A DNA stretch of 12,875 nucleotides from Candidatus Sphingobacterium stercoripullorum (lineage in GTDB: Bacteria; Bacteroidota; Bacteroidia; Sphingobacteriales; Sphingobacteriaceae), in the NCBI GenBank assembly GCA_019114715.1, contig DXEZ01000151.1, positions 1-12,875 on the forward strand. The letters are read 5' to 3'. The notes beneath the pieces are model-generated. The model did no database searches. It was not told the DNA's origin and saw nothing but the letters and a program-made list of their open reading frames with translations. Each line of letters begins with the position of its first letter. Position 1 is the stretch's first letter. A program made the translations under genes and the position numbers. Below are positions 1-5,590 of the stretch, in pieces.

Positions 1-286
1 TTGGATTGCCCTTGATTTCCTGGCCTTTTTTACTTTCATAGTTGGTAAAAAAACACAGTCCCCCTTCTCGTAAATCTTTTAACAAAACGACCCTACTTGA
101 AGGTTGATTTTCCTGGTCCACTGTTGCAAGAACCATGGCGTTTGGCTCCATCACCTCAGCCTTTAGGGCCTGGTTAAACCATTTTTCAAACTGCACCAGC
201 GGCTCTTTGGGAACATCGCGCTCATTAAGTGCATATTTGATATAATCAGTTCGAATTGCTGCTATTTCTTTATGCTTGATAGACAT
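1..286 (-). CDS. pdxH: Pyridoxamine 5'-phosphate oxidase, N-terminal part (cut by window edge)
   Basis: Reading the minus strand from the ATG at 286-284 gives 95 open codons that run off the window. The protein begins MSIKHKEIAAIRTDYIKY and continues with a helix containing PLVQFEKWFNQA, then EPNAMVLATVDQ, then SSRVVLLKD and GLCFFTNYESKKG. These are the hallmark N-terminal blocks of PdxH: the FMN-binding strand with R-V-V-L-L-K and the F-T-N-Y-x-S-x-K-G segment that contacts the cofactor phosphate. The enzyme is cytosolic, uses FMN, and oxidises pyridoxine or pyridoxamine 5'-phosphate to PLP. Full-length family members are about 210-220 residues, so over half of the gene lies outside. It is transcribed divergently from the yqgE-like and MocR genes. 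Two candidate -7 elements lie upstream. The family call is firm; catalytic completeness cannot be judged from this part. Confidence 0.95.
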   Translation of the reverse strand, partial: MSIKHKEIAAIRTDYIKYALNERDVPKEPLVQFEKWFNQALKAEVMEPNAMVLATVDQENQPSSRVVLLKDLREGGLCFFTNYESKKGQEIKGNP

Positions 287-294
287 AGAATACT

Positions 295-302
295 CAAATT
301 TA
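295..302 (-). promoter_or_regulatory. Candidate -7 element (TAAATTTG) for pdxH, proximal
   Basis: Read on the minus strand, this is a perfect match to the Bacteroidota -7 consensus TAnnTTTG. It ends 8 bases before the pdxH ATG, so transcription from it would give almost no leader. No TTG lies at the usual 17-23 bp upstream, which weakens the call. Confidence 0.3.
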
Positions 303-314
303 ATCTTCCCTACT

Positions 315-327
315 TGGAATTATTCCA
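315..327. repeat. 13-bp palindrome upstream of pdxH (possible operator)
   Basis: The arms TGGAAT and ATTCCA are exact inverted copies around a single central T. The palindrome lies between the two candidate pdxH -7 elements, a position where a bound regulator would interfere with pdxH transcription. A MocR-type regulator encoded at 1246-2742 is one candidate binder, but that link is inference: known PdxR sites are usually direct repeats, with or without an inverted half. Confidence 0.35.
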
Positions 328-329
328 CA

Positions 330-337
330 CAAATGTA
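330..337 (-). promoter_or_regulatory. Candidate -7 element (TACATTTG) for pdxH, distal
   Basis: Read on the minus strand, this is a perfect match to TAnnTTTG. It would give a leader of roughly 35-40 bases before the pdxH ATG, with the 13-bp palindrome at 315-327 lying near the start of that transcript. No TTG element is seen at normal spacing upstream. Confidence 0.35.
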
Positions 338-560
338 ATGAAAAATATACTCATAGCTTCGGGCTTAGAATTCAATTTATTACAAAAATATGGAATTTTT
401 ATTTTATAAATTCACTAGCTACCATGAAGACATGTTTGAGGCATGACAGGTCCCACCGCCCCTGCAAACTCTTGAAGCATACTTTCGGGTCAAAAAACAC
501 TTCTTTCTTATCTAAGCTTCCTAAATCAATCATACCAACCAATCTACAGGCCAATAAATG

Positions 561-618
561 AGCTGCTTATTTAATATAACAAAGAAAAAATTGTACCTTT
601 ATCTTATAATAAGCAGTT
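561..618. repeat. Inverted repeat upstream of the yqgE-like gene
   Basis: The arms CTGCTTATT (563-571) and AATAAGCAG (608-616) are perfect inverted copies. Counting a G-T wobble and one further A-T pair, the stem extends to 561-571 with 608-618, around a 36-base A/T-rich loop. The distal arm ends 30 bases before the ATG at 649. It could form a 5'-leader hairpin or be a split operator flanking the possible -7 sequence TACCTTTA at 594-601. Confidence 0.4.
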
Positions 619-648
619 TGAAAAACACAACAACTAAAATCACACATT

Positions 649-1218
649 ATGACGCAATTAAGCACATTGGAGCCCGCGGTTGGTAGCCTATTAGTTGCTG
701 ACCCATTTATGCAGGACCCGCATTTTGAACGATCCGTCATTTTGATTTGTAAGCACGATGATGAAGGAACTTTTGGACTAGTACTCAATAACAGGACGGA
801 CTTCAATTTATCTAATGCATTACCCAATCCAGAGTTTGAAGATTTTGAATTGTTTTCTGGCGGACCTGTTCTTCCCGAGGGCCTTTCCCTTCTCCATAGA
901 ATTGACAGTCCAGATGTTGGCGGGCTTCCCGTGGTGCCTGGTGTATTTTGCGGAGGCGAGATTGACTTCATTCTAGACCTAGTACAGCGTGGTTTAGTCG
1001 ATTGGAAGGAACTTAAGTTTTTCTTTGGCTATTCTGGGTGGGAACCTGGACAGCTGGATCGTGAGATGAAGGAAAACAGCTGGACGGTACACCAAAACTA
1101 CAATCCAGATCTATTATTCCTTTTAGAAGAAGAGGATTTATGGAAACAAACGCTCATTAGCATGGGACCAAAGTACGCACACGTAGCGAAATTCCCGAAA
1201 TCACCCAATTGGAATTAA
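649..1218 (+). CDS. YqgE/AlgH family protein (UPF0301, DUF179)
   Basis: The 189-residue product matches the small YqgE/AlgH family (E. coli YqgE is about 187 residues). The signature blocks are in order: GSLLVADPFMQDPHFERSV at residues 12-30, then the glycine-rich FGLVLNNR at 42-49, FSGGPV at 69-74, and FGYSGWEPGQLD at 126-137. There is no signal peptide or membrane segment, so it is cytosolic. The molecular role of the family is not settled; the name AlgH comes from an alginate-regulation phenotype in Pseudomonas, which should not be transferred here. The ATG at 649 is the natural start because the conserved block begins about ten residues in, and no Shine-Dalgarno sequence precedes it. The MocR gene follows after 27 bp on the same strand, so the two are likely co-transcribed. 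Confidence 0.93.
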   Translation: MTQLSTLEPAVGSLLVADPFMQDPHFERSVILICKHDDEGTFGLVLNNRTDFNLSNALPNPEFEDFELFSGGPVLPEGLSLLHRIDSPDVGGLPVVPGVFCGGEIDFILDLVQRGLVDWKELKFFFGYSGWEPGQLDREMKENSWTVHQNYNPDLLFLLEEEDLWKQTLISMGPKYAHVAKFPKSPNWN

Positions 1219-1245
1219 CTCGATACATTTAACAACTAATAGTAA

Positions 1246-2742
1246 ATGCTTCGGCACAGTTTTATCCCTTTTTCGGACTATATAAAGCTTAGTAGAAATA
1301 AAACTAAGGCTCTGTATATTCAACTGGCTGAACAACTAGCCATAGCTATTGAGAAAGAACAAATCCCTTCTGGAACTAAGCTTCCTGGTAGCCGTGAAAT
1401 GTCAAAAACCCTGCAAATAGAACGCAAGACCGTCCTTGCAGCTTTCAGGGAGCTCGAGGCCTGGGGACTGCTAGATATTCAGGCGAATAAAGGCAGTTTT
1501 GTTTGCAGCAAATCGGAATTCAGCACCTCGGCTAAACTAGGTCCAAAAAGCGGCGCTAAGCGCTTAGAACAAGCAGGATTTTCCTTTAAAAAGACTTTCT
1601 TATTGGATTCGCCATTTGAGCACTCTTCCTTACCATTTATACTAAATGACGGCACACCGGACATCCGTTTAACTCAGCTCCACCACCTGTCTTCAGCCTA
1701 CAGTGCCCAATTAAAACGCAGGAGCAACAGGAATAAAATGGGTTTTTATAACCACCAAGGGAGCGAATATTTCAAACACCAAATCACCCATTACCTGAAC
1801 ACCAGTAAAGGTCTGGGGTGCAATAAAGAAAATGTGTTAATCACACGTAGCACCGAGATGGCCCTATATATATGTGTGAAGATGCTCATCAAAGCGGGAG
1901 ACCGGGTAGTTATAGGTAGCCCCAGCAATTTCTCAGCAAACATGGTCTTTCAGCATCAAGGCGCAAGAACCATCCCCCTAAAGGTGGACAGAAACGGGCT
2001 AGACACTAGAGAGCTGGAGACGCTTTGTAAAAAGCAAGTGGTGCGCATGGTATACATCAATCCCTTGCAGCACTACCCCACGACAGCGGTATTGAGCGAA
2101 AAAAGAAGAGCTCACCTCTTGGAACTGGCCGGGAAGCACGGCTTTATCATCCTCGAGGACGACTACGATGCCGACTTTTACTACAGCGAGAGCCAGAGGG
2201 TTCCCTTATTTAGTGAAGATAAAAACGCTATGAGTGTTTATATAGGAACATTTGGTAGATCACTAGCTCCAGGCTTTAGAACAGGCTATCTGGTTGCACC
2301 AAAGGATCTCACCAGTCAGATGAGTAAATACCTAGGTATTATAGACCGACAGGGAGATATTTTAATGGAGCAAGCACTGGGTGAACTCATAGAGGACGGC
2401 ATTATCAATAGGTACCTGAGAAAATCACTCCTAGAGTATCAAAACCGCAGAAACCATACTTGTGGACTTATCAAAAAACACTTCAGCCAAAACGTAGCAT
2501 TTCAGGTTCCCACGGCGGGGCTAGCCATCTGGCTGGACTTTAAAGAAAACGTGAACCTGCTTAAGCTCAGTAATGCTTGCCAAAATGAGGGAGTTTTTAT
2601 AGCCAGGAACATGCTCTATCAAGACCGAAACACCCGAGCCATGCGCCTAGGGTTTGGCCATCTAAGCCCCCAAGAGATGGATAAGGTGATCCCCATCCTA
2701 GCTGAGCAGTATAAGTTAGAAGCCCAAGTTACCCCGAGGTAA
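1246..2742 (+). CDS. MocR/PdxR-like regulator: GntR HTH fused to aminotransferase fold, PLP lysine replaced by Arg
   Basis: The 498-residue protein has the classic MocR layout. A winged helix of the GntR type lies at about residues 18-88 (LYIQLAEQ, GTKLPGSREMSK, RKTVLAAFRELEAWG, KGSFV). A fold-type-I aminotransferase domain covers about 115-490. Family landmarks include TEMALYICVKMLIKAGDRV, PTTAVLSEKRRAHLLELA, the EDDYD motif at 304-308, whose last Asp should face the PLP pyridine nitrogen, and RLGFGHLS near the end. Such proteins normally sense PLP bound as a Schiff base to a Lys in G-[ST]-F-[ST]-K. Here the segment reads GTFGRSLAPGF, with Arg338 (codon AGA, 2257-2259) exactly 30 residues after D308, where I would place that Lys. 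The closeness to pdxH fits vitamin B6 control, but the missing Lys makes covalent PLP sensing doubtful. Confident as a MocR-family protein; its target is inferred only. Confidence 0.9.
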   Translation: MLRHSFIPFSDYIKLSRNKTKALYIQLAEQLAIAIEKEQIPSGTKLPGSREMSKTLQIERKTVLAAFRELEAWGLLDIQANKGSFVCSKSEFSTSAKLGPKSGAKRLEQAGFSFKKTFLLDSPFEHSSLPFILNDGTPDIRLTQLHHLSSAYSAQLKRRSNRNKMGFYNHQGSEYFKHQITHYLNTSKGLGCNKENVLITRSTEMALYICVKMLIKAGDRVVIGSPSNFSANMVFQHQGARTIPLKVDRNGLDTRELETLCKKQVVRMVYINPLQHYPTTAVLSEKRRAHLLELAGKHGFIILEDDYDADFYYSESQRVPLFSEDKNAMSVYIGTFGRSLAPGFRTGYLVAPKDLTSQMSKYLGIIDRQGDILMEQALGELIEDGIINRYLRKSLLEYQNRRNHTCGLIKKHFSQNVAFQVPTAGLAIWLDFKENVNLLKLSNACQNEGVFIARNMLYQDRNTRAMRLGFGHLSPQEMDKVIPILAEQYKLEAQVTPR

Positions 2743-2769
2743 CTAATAATAAAATAACACAATAAAACG

Positions 2770-2777
2770 TAAGTTTG
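2770..2777 (+). promoter_or_regulatory. Candidate upstream -7 element (TAAGTTTG) for purM
   Basis: This is a perfect TAnnTTTG match about 50 bases before the purM ATG, and it would give a leader of roughly 40 bases. No TTG lies at 17-23 bp upstream. It competes with the better-formed element ending at 2819. Confidence 0.3.
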
Positions 2778-2787
2778 CCAAGAAGTT

Positions 2788-2819
2788 TTGTTAATATCCG
2801 TTTGGAATAGCTATTTTTG
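2788..2819 (+). promoter_or_regulatory. Candidate promoter (TTG-N21-TATTTTTG) for purM, possibly leaderless
   Basis: A TTG at 2788-2790, itself the end of TTTTG, is followed after 21 bases by TATTTTTG at 2812-2819, a perfect TAnnTTTG match. This is the only place in the window where I see both Bacteroidota promoter elements at acceptable spacing. The expected transcription start falls at about 2825-2826, on the ATG of purM itself, which implies an mRNA with no or almost no leader. Confidence 0.4.
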
Positions 2820-2825
2820 CTCATC

Positions 2826-4004
2826 ATGTCAGATTTAAAGTACAACTTAAGAGGTGTATCCGCAGGTAAAGAGGATGTTCACCAAGCAATAAAAAACATT
2901 GATAAAGGGGTATTCCCTAAAGCTTTCTGTAAGATCATTCCAGATATATTAACTGGAGATCCAGCCTGGTGTAATATCATGCACGCCGATGGTGCAGGAA
3001 CGAAATCTTCACTGGCTTATGCCTACTGGAAAGAAACAGGCGACCTATCGGTTTGGAAAGGGATTGCACAAGATGCCATTATCATGAATCTCGATGACCT
3101 GCTTTGCGTAGGGGCAACAGACAACATCCTGTTATCTTCTACCATAGGGAGAAACAAAAACTTAGTACCTGGTGAGGTAATAGCCGCTTTGATTAACGGT
3201 ACTGAAGAGATCCTCCAAGAGCTACGTGATTTAGGCGTAGGGATTTACTCCACCGGCGGAGAAACTGCCGATGTAGGTGACCTAGTACGCACAATTATTG
3301 TAGACAGTACGGTGACCTGCCGCATGAAAAGAGAGGATGTAATTACCAATGAAAAGTTTAAAGCAGGTCAAGTTATTATTGGTCTATCTTCCTTTGGACA
3401 GGCCAGCTATGAAAAAGAGTATAACGGAGGTATGGGATCCAACGGATTAACTTCTGCTCGACATGATGTTTTTAATAAAGAAATAGCCAGCAAGTACCCG
3501 GAGACTTTTGACAACCAGGTACCTGAGGAGCTTGTTTATGTTGGAAGTAAAAAGCTGACCGACAGCATCACCCTTGAAAACGGTGAAACCACAACAGTAG
3601 GCAAGCTGGTATTATCGCCAACGCGTACTTACGCTCCGGTAATCAGTAAGATCCTACAGAAACATCGCCAGGATATCGGAGGCATGATCCACTGCTCTGG
3701 TGGTGCGCAGACCAAAGTACTACACTTTATCGAGGGCTTACACATTATTAAAAACGACCTCTTCCCTACCCCAACTTTATTCGAACTCATACAAAAGGAG
3801 TCGAAAACGAGCTGGCAGGAAATGTACAAAGTATTTAATATGGGCCACCGCATGGAGATATACATCGACAAAGAGCATGCACAGTCGATTATAGATATCG
3901 CTCAATCCTTCCATATAGATGCCAAAATCATTGGACATGTGGAAGATTCAGAGGAAAAACAAGTGACGATTGAATCTCCTTACGGTACGTTCATCTACAA
4001 GTAA
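2826..4004 (+). CDS. purM: Phosphoribosylformylglycinamidine cyclo-ligase (AIR synthase)
   Basis: This is the purine-pathway enzyme that closes the imidazole ring, converting FGAM and ATP to AIR, ADP and phosphate in the cytosol. The 392-residue product has the PurM order of motifs: HADGAGTKSSLA at about 53-64 (usual form DGVGTK), then the aspartate-rich QDAIIMNLDDLLCVGA, then TGGETADVGD (usual form GGETAEM), and later LSPTRTYAPVI and HCSGGAQTK. It is longer than the E. coli enzyme (about 345 residues) and of the divergent type found in Bacteroidota. I chose the ATG at 2826 rather than the in-frame TTG at 2817, because the TTG lies within the putative -7 element and MSDLKYNLRGVS is a natural N terminus. 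rimB follows 11 bp after the stop, which suggests co-transcription with the RimB/RimK pair. Confidence 0.93.
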   Translation: MSDLKYNLRGVSAGKEDVHQAIKNIDKGVFPKAFCKIIPDILTGDPAWCNIMHADGAGTKSSLAYAYWKETGDLSVWKGIAQDAIIMNLDDLLCVGATDNILLSSTIGRNKNLVPGEVIAALINGTEEILQELRDLGVGIYSTGGETADVGDLVRTIIVDSTVTCRMKREDVITNEKFKAGQVIIGLSSFGQASYEKEYNGGMGSNGLTSARHDVFNKEIASKYPETFDNQVPEELVYVGSKKLTDSITLENGETTTVGKLVLSPTRTYAPVISKILQKHRQDIGGMIHCSGGAQTKVLHFIEGLHIIKNDLFPTPTLFELIQKESKTSWQEMYKVFNMGHRMEIYIDKEHAQSIIDIAQSFHIDAKIIGHVEDSEEKQVTIESPYGTFIYK

Positions 4005-4015
4005 GAGATTGCTAT

Positions 4016-4432
4016 ATGGCTAGCTTAAAAATTATAGGATCTACAGAAACGGTAGACCTCCCTGAACTTGGACTTTCAAAAGTACCTGCAAAGATTGATA
4101 CCGGTGCTAAAACCTCTGTACTGCATTGCAAGGACTTCAGAGTGGAAAAAGAAGGTGCGAAAAGGTATATATATTTTAGGCTGCAAGACGACGATAAAGA
4201 ATACCGTTTCATTGTCCATAGAGAGAAAAAAGTAAAAAGCTCTTTTGGAGAATCTGAAATCAGGTATATTTTTATCACAAAAATACTTATGTTTGGAAGA
4301 GAGTATGCAATAAAATTATCTTTAAGAGATCGGTCATCCATGAAGTATCCTATGCTTCTAGGATACAACTTCTTAAAAGGTAAGTTTTTAGTTGATGTAT
4401 CCAAGGATAATCTCTCTGTGAACAACGCTTAA
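4016..4432 (+). CDS. rimB: RimB-like retropepsin-type protease (ATP-dependent zinc protease family, PF05618)
   Basis: The 138-residue protein contains AKIDTGAKTSVLH at about 25-37. Its D-T-G-A (28-31) is the catalytic-aspartate motif of retropepsin-like folds and the signature of the family named 'putative ATP-dependent zinc protease' (Zn_protease, RimK-associated). LLGYNFLKGKFLVD near the C terminus fits the family's closing block (usual form G R x F L). There is no signal peptide. In Pseudomonas, rimB is reported next to rimK and acts with it in controlling glutamylation of ribosomal protein S6. Here rimK starts 34 bp downstream, giving the same pairing. Despite the family name I see no zinc-binding or ATP-binding motif in this sequence, so an aspartic-protease-like mechanism is more plausible. 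Family call firm; substrate inferred from context. Confidence 0.88.
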   Translation: MASLKIIGSTETVDLPELGLSKVPAKIDTGAKTSVLHCKDFRVEKEGAKRYIYFRLQDDDKEYRFIVHREKKVKSSFGESEIRYIFITKILMFGREYAIKLSLRDRSSMKYPMLLGYNFLKGKFLVDVSKDNLSVNNA

Positions 4433-4466
4433 TATATACTATAAACACTTAAACACTCAATATAAC

Positions 4467-5402
4467 GTGAAAATTGCTGTTTTATCCACGAATAAAAAAC
4501 TATACTCTACCCAGCGTTTAGTGGAAGCTGCCATAAGCAGGGGGCATACTTGCGAGGTGGTAGATCACCGTAAGTGCTATGTAGGTATAGAGCAAGATAA
4601 ACCTAGCTTGCATTATAAAGGGCTGGACATCGCTGGGGATTACGATGCAATTATCCCTAGAATAGGATCTTCGGTTACTTTTTATGGGACAGCTATAGTT
4701 AGGCAGTTTGAAGTAATGAATGTCATTACTGCAAATCCTAGCCAGGCAATCATGCGCTCCAGAGATAAGCTGCGCTGCATGCAGATTTTATCGGGCGCTG
4801 GCCTAGGTTTGCCCATTACTGGCTTTGCACGATCGGCCTCCGATGTGGAAGACTTAATTAAAATGGTGGGCGGCGCCCCCCTAGTAATCAAGCTACTGGA
4901 AGGAACCCAAGGTATTGGTGTGGTTCTAGCAGAAACAAAAAAAGCAGCATCTTCGGTAATTGAAGCTTTTTACGGGCTGGGAAATAATATATTAATACAG
5001 GAGTATATTAAGGAAGCTAAAGGAACAGATATCCGAGCTTTTGTGGTGAACGGCAAGGTGGTTGGCGCCATCAAACGTACCGCCAAAGAAGGAGAGTTCC
5101 GCTCCAACCTACATAGAGGAGGCACGGCAGAGGTCATCCGCCTGAATAAGAAAGAAAAAGAAACTGCCATTGCTGCAGCAAAAAAGCTTGGCCTAACTGT
5201 CTGCGGTGTGGATATGCTCCCCTCTAGCAGAGGACCATTAATTTTGGAAGTAAACTCCTCGCCGGGCCTTGAAGGTATAGAAAAGGCCACTGGAAAAGAT
5301 ATCGCCAAGGAGATCATCATGTATCTGGAAAAAGAATACGAAACAAAAGCTGCAAAAAGCCCAACAAAGAAAAGACGCAGTCGCGCATCGAGTAAGCTCT
5401 AA
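4467..5402 (+). CDS. rimK: RimK-type ATP-grasp glutamate ligase (ribosomal protein S6 modification)
   Basis: RimK adds glutamates to the C terminus of ribosomal protein S6 and can make poly-glutamate, using ATP. The 311-residue product aligns over its length with RimK: N-terminal MKIAVLSTNKKLYSTQRL, then RIGSSVTFYGTAIVRQFE, RSRDKLRCMQIL, the ATP-grasp lysine and glycine loop KLLEGTQGIG (K142), IQEYIKEAKGTDIRAFVV, and the metal-binding end LEVNSSPGLEGIE. The start codon is GTG at 4467-4469. The next in-frame starts would remove the first strand, so GTG is right. Residues from about 293 onward form a Lys/Arg-rich tail (KKRRSR) that extends beyond the roughly 300-residue E. coli enzyme. It lies directly after rimB and is the last gene before a terminator at 5468-5490. 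Whether S6 is the substrate here cannot be seen from this window. Confidence 0.93.
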   Translation: MKIAVLSTNKKLYSTQRLVEAAISRGHTCEVVDHRKCYVGIEQDKPSLHYKGLDIAGDYDAIIPRIGSSVTFYGTAIVRQFEVMNVITANPSQAIMRSRDKLRCMQILSGAGLGLPITGFARSASDVEDLIKMVGGAPLVIKLLEGTQGIGVVLAETKKAASSVIEAFYGLGNNILIQEYIKEAKGTDIRAFVVNGKVVGAIKRTAKEGEFRSNLHRGGTAEVIRLNKKEKETAIAAAKKLGLTVCGVDMLPSSRGPLILEVNSSPGLEGIEKATGKDIAKEIIMYLEKEYETKAAKSPTKKRRSRASSKL

Positions 5403-5417
5403 AATGTGTATATTCCT

Positions 5418-5454
5418 TCGCACTGAAAGGCAGCATGTTGGGATTTTAGTGCGA
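5418..5454 (+). other. Hairpin after rimK, function unknown
   Basis: TCGCACT at 5418-5424 pairs with AGTGCGA at 5448-5454. With one G-T wobble and three A-T pairs the stem reaches 11 bp (5418-5428 with 5444-5454) and closes a 15-base loop. There is no T-run after it, so it is not an intrinsic terminator. It begins 16 bases after the rimK stop and precedes the real terminator, so it would be a 3'-UTR structure of the purM-rimB-rimK transcript. Confidence 0.5.
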
Positions 5455-5467
5455 TAGGCAATTTTTT

Positions 5468-5490
5468 GAGGTGATTGTATCACCTCTTTT
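5468..5490 (+). terminator. Intrinsic terminator of the purM-rimB-rimK unit
   Basis: A perfect 8-bp stem, GAGGTGAT (5468-5475) with ATCACCTC (5479-5486), closes a 3-base loop and is followed directly by TTTT at 5487-5490. It lies 66 bases after the rimK stop and before the der promoter region. The short T-run makes it moderate rather than strong. Confidence 0.75.
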
Positions 5491-5522
5491 CAATTGACGC
5501 GAAAAATATGTTGGAATATACG

Positions 5523-5530
5523 TAACTTTG
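5523..5530 (+). promoter_or_regulatory. Candidate -7 element (TAACTTTG) for der-cysS
   Basis: This is a perfect TAnnTTTG match located downstream of the terminator at 5468-5490 and 60 bases before the der ATG, a sensible position for the promoter of the der-cysS unit. The nearest upstream TTG elements (5511 and 5494) are at poor spacing (9 and 26 bp), so only the -7 is supported. Confidence 0.4.
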
Positions 5531-5556
5531 AGCAAAATTTCATTCACTTAAGAACA

Positions 5557-5570
5557 TTGCCGTGAGGCAA
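5557..5570 (+). other. Small hairpin with GNRA-type loop in the der leader
   Basis: TTGCC (5557-5561) and GGCAA (5566-5570) form a perfect 5-bp stem around GTGA, which in RNA is a GNRA-class tetraloop closed by a C-G pair. It ends 20 bases before the der start codon and would lie in the mRNA leader if transcription starts just after 5530. Confidence 0.35.
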
Positions 5571-5590
5571 TACAAAGCAAAACACAAGCT

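Larger units (their letters stand above)
287..648. other. Divergent intergenic region between pdxH and the yqgE-like gene
   Basis: This 362-bp stretch is A/T-rich and holds no credible gene. It must carry the promoters for the leftward pdxH and the rightward yqgE-like/MocR pair. Visible structure includes candidate -7 elements for pdxH (295-302 and 330-337), a 13-bp palindrome at 315-327, and an 11-bp inverted repeat with arms at 561-571 and 608-618. A TACCTTTA sequence at 594-601, one base off TAnnTTTG, lies inside that inverted repeat and could be the -7 of the yqgE-like gene. I see nothing that looks like a tRNA, riboswitch or mobile-element end. Confidence 0.6.

Noticed and set aside
380..405. 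A/T-rich inverted repeat (AAAAAT with ATTTTT) as a terminator
   Set aside because: No gene ends nearby on either strand and the stem has no G/C pairs, so it is most likely base composition.
567..971. Minus-strand open frame of 134 codons across the yqgE-like start region
   Set aside because: It overlaps the strongly conserved yqgE-like frame, has low-complexity Ser/Pro/Cys-rich composition, matches no family and includes the intergenic repeat arms.
2817..2825. TTG start for purM
   Set aside because: It coincides with the end of the candidate -7 element, and the ATG three codons later gives a natural N terminus.
2743..2825. Purine riboswitch or terminator between the MocR gene and purM
   Set aside because: I found no stable nested stems or hairpin plus T-run; the stretch is A/T-rich with only promoter-like elements.
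4012..4425. Minus-strand open frame of 137 codons covering almost all of rimB
   Set aside because: It is an antisense shadow: rimB has family motifs (DTGA) and operon context, whereas the antisense product shows no recognisable domain and needs a non-ATG start.
4433..4466. Direct repeat AAACACT at 4443 and 4451 upstream of rimK as an operator
   Set aside because: Two short A-rich copies 8 bp apart in an intra-operon gap are readily explained by chance.
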